A DNA stretch of 19,696 nt, from the NCBI GenBank assembly GCA_026984275.1, contig JALSSM010000087.1:1-19696 (forward strand), written 5' to 3'. The translations under genes were made by a program, and so were the position numbers. Shown here piece after piece: positions 14,798 to 19,696 of the stretch (its first letter is position 1; the number at the start of each line of letters is the position of its first letter). The notes below the pieces were generated by a model. The model was not told the origin of the DNA. It did no database searches and was given only the letters and a program-made list of their open reading frames with translations. The stretch comes from Gammaproteobacteria bacterium (lineage in GTDB: Bacteria; Pseudomonadota; Gammaproteobacteria; CAJXQU01).

Positions 14798-15772
14798 ATG
14801 AAACTACAACAGCTTAAATATATCTGGGAAGTCGCAAGACACGACCTGAATGTTTCTGCGACAGCCGAAAGTCTCTTTACTTCGCAACCGGGGATCAGCA
14901 AGCAGATCCGATTGCTTGAGGATGAACTCGGATTACAGATATTCTCCCGTAGCGGCAAGCACCTGACTGAAGTCACACCTGCCGGGAAAGATATTCTGGA
15001 TCTGGCCGGAAAGATCCTGGGTGAAGTTGAAAATATTCGTCGTGTTTCCGCAGAGCATAATGATGATTCTCAGGGGAGCCTGACCATCGCAACCACTCAC
15101 ACTCAGGCACGCTATGCCTTGCCTGAAGTGATCACGGCTTTTATGGAGAAATATCCGGGTGTTTCTTTACACATGCAACAGGGGACACCGATGCAGATCT
15201 CTGAGCTGGCTGTTAGCCGTAAGGTAGATTTTGCAATCGCGACCGAAGCATTAGAACTGTTTAGTGATCTGATCATGTTGCCATGCTATCGCTGGAATCG
15301 AAGTATTGTTGTGCCCAGGGATCATCCTCTGACAGAGCTTGATCAACTGACACTGGAAGAGGTTGCGAAATATCCCATCGTCACTTATGTTTTCGGTTTT
15401 ACCGGTCGCTCGCATCTGGATAACGCCTTCAGTGAAAAAGGTTTGCAGCCCAAGGTCGTCTTTACAGCCGTTGACGCAGATGTCATCAAAACTTATGTGC
15501 GGCTTGGTCTGGGGATCGGGATCATCGCCAGCATGGCTTATGATCCGGTGGCGGATTCTGAACTCTGTGTGCTGGATGCCAGCCATTTGTTTCAAACCGA
15601 GATTACGCAGATCGGCTTCAGGAAAAGTGCTTTTCTACGTGGCTATATGTATGACTTTATCAGCCAGTTTGCACCACACCTGACCAGGGAAATCGTCGAG
15701 CAGGCGATGCAGGCAAAAGATCGGGAAGCAATAGATGTACTCTTTAAAGGCATTGAATTACCAAACCATTAA
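14798..15772 (+). CDS. cysB: CysB-type LysR-family transcriptional regulator
   Basis: LysR-family regulator of 324 residues, the same length as enterobacterial CysB. CysB senses sulfur status through N-acetylserine/O-acetylserine and activates sulfate assimilation genes. The N-terminal helix-turn-helix begins MKLQQLKYIWEV and contains TSQPGISKQIRLLEDELG-like residues at about 28-46. The effector domain (about 93-300) contains TTHTQARYALP and QQGTP, both typical of the CysB/Cbl subgroup rather than other LysR proteins. It has its own likely promoter and no co-directional partner, and faces the thioredoxin-like gene. It is a housekeeping gene with no direct tie to the methanol cluster. Confidence 0.95.
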   Translation: MKLQQLKYIWEVARHDLNVSATAESLFTSQPGISKQIRLLEDELGLQIFSRSGKHLTEVTPAGKDILDLAGKILGEVENIRRVSAEHNDDSQGSLTIATTHTQARYALPEVITAFMEKYPGVSLHMQQGTPMQISELAVSRKVDFAIATEALELFSDLIMLPCYRWNRSIVVPRDHPLTELDQLTLEEVAKYPIVTYVFGFTGRSHLDNAFSEKGLQPKVVFTAVDADVIKTYVRLGLGIGIIASMAYDPVADSELCVLDASHLFQTEITQIGFRKSAFLRGYMYDFISQFAPHLTREIVEQAMQAKDREAIDVLFKGIELPNH

Positions 15773-15786
15773 GGACATCAATGTTT

Positions 15787-15815
15787 TGCAGGAGCGGATA
15801 CAATCAACTCCTGCA
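15787..15815. terminator. Inverted repeat between convergent cysB and thioredoxin-like genes
   Basis: TGCAGGAG (15787-15794) and CTCCTGCA (15808-15815) form an 8-base stem with a 13-base loop in the 88-base gap between convergent genes. There is no T-tract on the + side and only a weak flank on the other, so termination here is uncertain. Confidence 0.3.
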
Positions 15816-15860
15816 GGCCATCTTCAAAGAGATTTCATAGTAGACTGAAATAGCGATTTA

Positions 15861-16133
15861 CTAAGCACCAAGAACTTCTTTCACAAACTTGAAATAAATG
15901 GTGTAGATCGTTGTATTCCCGTCGTCATCTTCTACAATAAAAAAAGGCGCCAGATTGACTTCATGGGCGGCGGCCAGCTTCATGCCTTCGCTTTCCGGGT
16001 CACGTTCATCGGCGATCACGATCTGATCAATCCTACCCATCAGATCAGAATCGATCAGTCTTTGCTCAACTTCCTGACATTTTTTGCAAGGTTCACCATC
16101 GACCTTGATTTTTTTTACCAGTGTTATTTTCAT
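15861..16133 (-). CDS. Thioredoxin/glutaredoxin-like small protein
   Basis: Cytoplasmic protein of 90 residues with a CKKC redox motif (Cys16, Cys19) after a first beta strand MKITLVKKIKV. A later APFFIVEDD segment holds the cis-Pro expected in thioredoxin folds. The start ATG at 16133 is preferred to a TTG at 16172 that would overlap the upstream gene. The Shine-Dalgarno is weak for either. It resembles small thioredoxin-like proteins of unknown partner. Its nearness to cysB and a sulfurtransferase gene may hint at thiol or sulfur metabolism, but orientation gives no operon with them. Confidence 0.8.
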   Translation of the reverse strand: MKITLVKKIKVDGEPCKKCQEVEQRLIDSDLMGRIDQIVIADERDPESEGMKLAAAHEVNLAPFFIVEDDDGNTTIYTIYFKFVKEVLGA

Positions 16134-16165
16134 AAGAAATAGATTATCAGAAAAAATCAGGAATC

Positions 16166-17257
16166 TTAACAATTGATTTGATCAGAAGGATTGTTTGTGA
16201 GGTTTTGAAGACAGTCGTGACGTATTTCTTTGTCCAGTGTTCCAAGGTGTTTTACTCGTTGATAAAACAGCACCAGATCATCGTTCGACAGAGCAAGTAG
16301 AGTCGCAAAGGATTTGGTCAGATCATAATAAGTAACGACGGAAGCAATCTTTGCATTGTTCAGATCATGATTCATCCAATTATCGTAATCAGGAGGATTG
16401 TCCCAGGAGGCCTTTAATGCAGCATAATCAGATCGAAGCTGGTCGAAAATCAATGTTTTTTTCTTTCTCATCTCTTTCACAGGTAAATCGGATTCATATA
16501 ATCTTTTAAGTTGCCGCCGGGTCTCCAGAACCAGCTGGATAAACTCGATCTCCCATTGCTTGCTCTGTGTAAAACGTTTGAGATCATCTTCTCGCTGATT
16601 TTTCTGTAACCAACGTCTGACGCCCATTTCACCAACCGCCGTGGCAAAGGCCTCATTAAATTCAGAATCATCTTTTATGTAAATGAGTTGATGAGCAAGC
16701 TCATGAAAGATCACCTCGGCGAGACGGAACTCCCCATAAGTGAGCATTGAACTCAGGACAGGATCGTCAAACCAGCCCAGTGTGGAATAGGCCGAAACAC
16801 CGCCGACAAACACATCGTTGTTCGCTTTTCTTAGTTCATGCGCGTAATCCAGAGCATCCTGCTTGGCAAAAAATCCCCTGTATTGCAGGCATCCGACAAC
16901 CAGAAAACAAGAGCTGATCGGTGTCAATGAAAATTCCGGTGCTGCAAATACATTCCAGACAACGTATGCCTGATCAAGATCGACATAAGTGGTATAGCTT
17001 TTATTATCTGGAAGTAGTAATTGCTTACTTGCAAATTGGCGTATTGACAAGATATTTTCAAGCAAGGCTTTTTGTTGAGCGGTGGTCTTTTTATCCGCAA
17101 TAATTGTTTTGATCGGCACACGTTTTGACATCACCGAAACCTGGCCACGGACAGACTGCGAGTAGTAACCCAGTGTCGAACAGGCACTCAAAAATGCAGG
17201 AATAAGGGCTAACAATACCAACCGACAAGGTTTAAAAATCAGGGATTTATGTTGCAT
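16166..17257 (-). CDS. Lipoprotein zinc aminopeptidase-like protein
   Basis: Predicted envelope lipoprotein of 363 residues with lipobox LSAC (Cys26), followed by STLGYYSQSVRGQ, a start typical of the predicted aminopeptidase family (Pfam 'Aminopep', COG4324). A gluzincin-type HELAH motif at 185-189, with NEAFATAVGE (Glu202 as likely third zinc ligand) just downstream, supports metallopeptidase activity. The ATG at 17257 is preferred to a TTG at 17290 because it places the charged N-terminus directly before the hydrophobic segment. It is divergently transcribed from the sulfurtransferase gene; the thioredoxin-like gene follows on the same strand after 32 bases. The natural substrate is unknown. 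Confidence 0.9.
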   Translation of the reverse strand: MQHKSLIFKPCRLVLLALIPAFLSACSTLGYYSQSVRGQVSVMSKRVPIKTIIADKKTTAQQKALLENILSIRQFASKQLLLPDNKSYTTYVDLDQAYVVWNVFAAPEFSLTPISSCFLVVGCLQYRGFFAKQDALDYAHELRKANNDVFVGGVSAYSTLGWFDDPVLSSMLTYGEFRLAEVIFHELAHQLIYIKDDSEFNEAFATAVGEMGVRRWLQKNQREDDLKRFTQSKQWEIEFIQLVLETRRQLKRLYESDLPVKEMRKKKTLIFDQLRSDYAALKASWDNPPDYDNWMNHDLNNAKIASVVTYYDLTKSFATLLALSNDDLVLFYQRVKHLGTLDKEIRHDCLQNLTNNPSDQINC

Positions 17258-17335
17258 CACACAAAAATAACATGAATTTAATGCTGACAAGTTGAAGATT
17301 TGCGTTATTATTATGTTAATAACTGTAAAATAGCT

Positions 17336-18172
17336 ATGTATAGAACCTTAATTGATAGTGAAACACTGGCAAAAAATCTTGGACATTCTGACTGGATCAT
17401 CGTTGATTGTCGATATGATCTGATGCATGGAGAAGCCGGGCAGAAGGCTTGGCTGGAATCACATATTCCGGGGGCAGTTTATGCCAGTGTCAGTGGTGAT
17501 CTCAGTGGAAAACCAGTCACCGATCATGGACGGCATCCGATGCCTGCGCCAGAGACGATGATCAGGACGTTTTCGCAACTGGGCATCGATTCGAGTAAAC
17601 AGGTCATCGTTTATGATGATATCGGTGGTGCTTTTGCTGCACGGTTATGGTGGATGTTGAGATATATGCAACATGATGCTGTCGCTGTACTTGATGGTGG
17701 ATGGTCGGCCTGGATCTCGGAAAATAACAGGCCACAAGAGTCGGGTGAGACGAGTAATCCGGAGGCAGAATTTTCCGGTGATCCCGTCTCAGAAAGGCTT
17801 GTGCTTCTTGATCAGATTTCAGAAGTGAAATTATTGATTGATTCACGTGATCCTGATCGCTATCAGGGCAAGCTGGAACCGATAGATCGGGCGGCGGGAC
17901 ACATACCTGGTGCGATCAATCATTTCTGGCAGAAGAATTTGAATGGGAATGGACAATTTCTTTCACCGGATCAGTTGCAGGAAAGTTTCGAAAACTTACT
18001 GGGCGAAACTGGATCGGAATATGCAGTTTTTTACTGTGGTTCAGGTGTCACGGCCTGCCACAACATACTGGCGGTGAGTCATGCAGGGTTGGCTGAACCG
18101 AGGCTTTATGGTGGTTCATGGAGCGAATGGAGCGCTGATCCATCTCGACCTGTGGCAACGGGTCAGGACTGA
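17336..18172 (+). CDS. sseA: 3-mercaptopyruvate/thiosulfate sulfurtransferase
   Basis: Two-rhodanese-domain sulfurtransferase of 278 residues. The N-terminal domain (about 5-130) is inactive but structural, with IVDCRYDL, HIPGAVYA and VLDGGWSAW. The C-terminal domain (about 155-278) has the catalytic Cys234 in the loop CGSGVTA. That sequence is typical of mercaptopyruvate sulfurtransferases (SseA) rather than CRxGx thiosulfate enzymes. The ATG at 17336 is preferred over an upstream TTG at 17300 because the family begins near there. It is followed after 17 bases by the FHA gene on the same strand, perhaps co-transcribed. Confidence 0.92.
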   Translation: MYRTLIDSETLAKNLGHSDWIIVDCRYDLMHGEAGQKAWLESHIPGAVYASVSGDLSGKPVTDHGRHPMPAPETMIRTFSQLGIDSSKQVIVYDDIGGAFAARLWWMLRYMQHDAVAVLDGGWSAWISENNRPQESGETSNPEAEFSGDPVSERLVLLDQISEVKLLIDSRDPDRYQGKLEPIDRAAGHIPGAINHFWQKNLNGNGQFLSPDQLQESFENLLGETGSEYAVFYCGSGVTACHNILAVSHAGLAEPRLYGGSWSEWSADPSRPVATGQD

Positions 18173-18189
18173 ACGTAGAACAAAGAAAT

Positions 18190-19266
18190 ATGGGATATCA
18201 ACAAATACTGGAAGGCTTCCATAATATGACAGGCGCACAGGTCTGGCTGGGGATCGCTGTGCTGGTGTTTGTTGTCTGTGCCGTGTTGACCATGATCTCG
18301 TTCCGGCAATTTAATCGCCACCGGGATAATTTTGATGATGATCCGTCCAGCAAAGGGCAAAAAGCCTTTCTGGTTGACAGCAATAACTGTACAAGTATCG
18401 AACGATATGCTTTCTCTGAAAAACCTGTGATGATTGGCAGAATCGAAGCTAGCGATAGTGAAGTTTATGATTCTATTGTTATTCCCGATGTTACGATAGG
18501 GCGTCGTCATGCCGTCATTGAATATGATGAAGGCGCCTATTGGTTACAAGATCAGGGCAGTGTTAATGGTTCCTTTGTTAATGGCCAGCGGATTGAAGAA
18601 CGCTATCGCCTGAAAGATGGTGACAAGATTAGAATCCACAAATTTTCTTTCAGGTTTGAACTGGAATCGGCCTATGATCAGAATCGTTTCAAAACAGAAG
18701 CTGAAATCGATCCGGATACCACCTTACCCCAAATCACATTCCCGGAATCAACTTTACGTCCCAATGATGTACTGGCGAGTCATGCTGTTGAGAGTGCAAC
18801 GATTCTCGAAATACCTCGTCATAAAAAAGAAGCTTCGACTGATCATCAACGTACTCAGGTACTTTTCAGGGATGAAATTCATGAGGAGTTTACAAAATTA
18901 AAAACTCAACATAACAATCAATCTGACGAAGAGATGAGAAAGGATATTCAGGAAATGACCGTGCAGTTATTTATGAGTCCAGATGACGATAAAACAGTAC
19001 GCCTTTATGCTGACTCTCTGGATGGACCACCAAAAGAACGCCCTGATTTCAGCGCCGAGGAAAAAACCAGTTTTTCACAAATGTCATTACTACCAGATAT
19101 GGATGAAAAAGTGATGGAGGCTCTTGGTGATTTTTTCAGCGATACTCAGGATGATCTTCGCCCTCATCTGGAAATCACCGAGAAAGGTGACAAACTGGCG
19201 CGAATGGGTAGTTTCTCTGCCTCATCCTCTAACCCTTCACTCAATCGAGAATCAAGGAAAAGTTAA
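18190..19266 (+). CDS. Membrane-anchored FHA-domain protein
   Basis: Protein of 358 residues: one N-terminal transmembrane helix (about 16-37), then a forkhead-associated domain (about 60-158) and an acidic, low-complexity tail. FHA landmarks: IGR at 82-84, IGRRHAVI at 103-110 (Arg where Ser is common before RH), and GSVNGSFVNG at 123-132 with the conserved Asn residues. FHA domains bind phosphothreonine, so a Ser/Thr kinase partner is expected elsewhere in the genome. The tail (160-358) has no recognised domain and is rich in Asp, Glu, Ser and Thr. It lies between sseA and birA, and could influence envelope or cell-cycle signalling. That is inference. Confidence 0.9.
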   Translation: MGYQQILEGFHNMTGAQVWLGIAVLVFVVCAVLTMISFRQFNRHRDNFDDDPSSKGQKAFLVDSNNCTSIERYAFSEKPVMIGRIEASDSEVYDSIVIPDVTIGRRHAVIEYDEGAYWLQDQGSVNGSFVNGQRIEERYRLKDGDKIRIHKFSFRFELESAYDQNRFKTEAEIDPDTTLPQITFPESTLRPNDVLASHAVESATILEIPRHKKEASTDHQRTQVLFRDEIHEEFTKLKTQHNNQSDEEMRKDIQEMTVQLFMSPDDDKTVRLYADSLDGPPKERPDFSAEEKTSFSQMSLLPDMDEKVMEALGDFFSDTQDDLRPHLEITEKGDKLARMGSFSASSSNPSLNRESRKS

Positions 19267-19267
19267 C

Positions 19268-19696
19268 ATAAAAAACGTTACGTTCGATCAGGTTCTTTTA
19301 AGTAAACTCTCATCATCGGCAATAACAGATTTAACGCAACTAAGTTCATTAGTGGGTTATGCTGAGGAGGATCTTTTTCAACGCCTGAAAGAATATCAGG
19401 CCTCCGGGGTGGAATTTTTGCAGTTGGATTCTCAATCCTGCCAGCTGAAATATCCTCTGGATTTATTGGAGATTGATCGGATCAGATCAGGGATTCCTGA
19501 AATCATCCTTTCTCAGCTTTCATCAATTGAGCGACATACCGTACTTGATTCTACAAACTCAGCACTGCTGAATCTACCTGCTGAAGAGCAGCATGCGAGG
19601 GTCTATCTGGCTGAATATCAAACCGCAGGGAGGGGCCGGTTTGGTCGGCAGTGGGTGGCTCCCTTCGCTTCGGGATTGTGTTTGTCGCTGGGTTGG
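19268..19696 (+). CDS. birA: Biotin--protein ligase BirA, N-terminal part, cut by the window edge
   Basis: The reading frame (codons at positions such as 19694-19696) stays open from upstream of 19187 to the edge. It encodes an HTH-like region (LLSKLSSSAITDLTQL and RLKEYQASGVEF), then the biotin ligase core: LDSTNSALL, then QTAGRGRFGRQWVAP, whose GRGR-x-x-W segment is the biotinyl-adenylate binding loop, and SGLCLSLGW. BirA attaches biotin to the acetyl-CoA carboxylase carrier protein and, with its HTH, represses biotin genes in many bacteria. No ATG, GTG or TTG occurs at a sensible place. Candidates are ATA at 19268 (AAGGA at 19254-19258 upstream), or GTG at 19187 with an 80-base overlap into the FHA gene. 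The start given is therefore provisional. Confidence 0.85.
   Translation, partial: MKNVTFDQVLLSKLSSSAITDLTQLSSLVGYAEEDLFQRLKEYQASGVEFLQLDSQSCQLKYPLDLLEIDRIRSGIPEIILSQLSSIERHTVLDSTNSALLNLPAEEQHARVYLAEYQTAGRGRFGRQWVAPFASGLCLSLGW

Noticed and set aside
15773..15860. Possible small RNA or tRNA between cysB and the thioredoxin-like gene
   Set aside because: Only one 8-base stem is visible; no cloverleaf or promoter could be made out.

Overview
The window looks like part of the chromosome of a methylotrophic gammaproteobacterium, possibly Methylophaga-like or a methanotroph. That placement is inferred from gene content, not from any marker gene. Positions 56-14008 are dominated by genes for lanthanide-type methanol (alcohol) oxidation. 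Positions 14379-19696 are ordinary chromosomal genes (a YdcH-type small protein, CysB, a thioredoxin-like protein, a lipoprotein peptidase, a sulfurtransferase, an FHA protein and BirA).

Region 1 (56-6317, + strand) is a five-gene set of exported proteins: a PQQ alcohol dehydrogenase with the Asp-x-Asp lanthanide signature; a XoxJ/MxaJ-type periplasmic binding protein fused to ankyrin repeats; a 359-residue protein with a YHS-like N-terminus and an internally duplicated domain; a lipoprotein cytochrome c with a Cys-rich haem site; and a short relative of the 'PQQ-dependent alcohol dehydrogenase system' binding protein. Strong Shine-Dalgarno sites and an ATGA overlap indicate coupled expression. 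Two hairpins, one after the dehydrogenase and one inside the signal-peptide codons of the last gene, probably grade it.

Region 2 (6582-14008) holds two NarL/LuxR-type response regulators that flank minus-strand genes: a TonB-dependent receptor, a canonical XoxF with a small exported two-Cys protein upstream of it, and an unknown lipoprotein paired with the second regulator. A bidirectional terminator separates the + and - transcription units. The region upstream of the XoxF unit carries several TCCTGA/TTTCAGGA elements. A working model, which is inference, is that the TonB receptor brings a metal chelate (possibly lanthanide) into the periplasm. XoxF and the second quinoprotein would then oxidise methanol or other alcohols and pass electrons to the cytochrome, with the regulators setting expression of the locus. 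No sensor kinase, PQQ biosynthesis gene, MxaF/MxaI or MNIO maturase is visible here.

Region 3 (14379-19696) has well-supported housekeeping genes. The last one, birA, runs off the right edge and has no ATG/GTG/TTG start in the expected place. I saw no rRNA, tRNA, CRISPR array, insertion sequence or attachment site.
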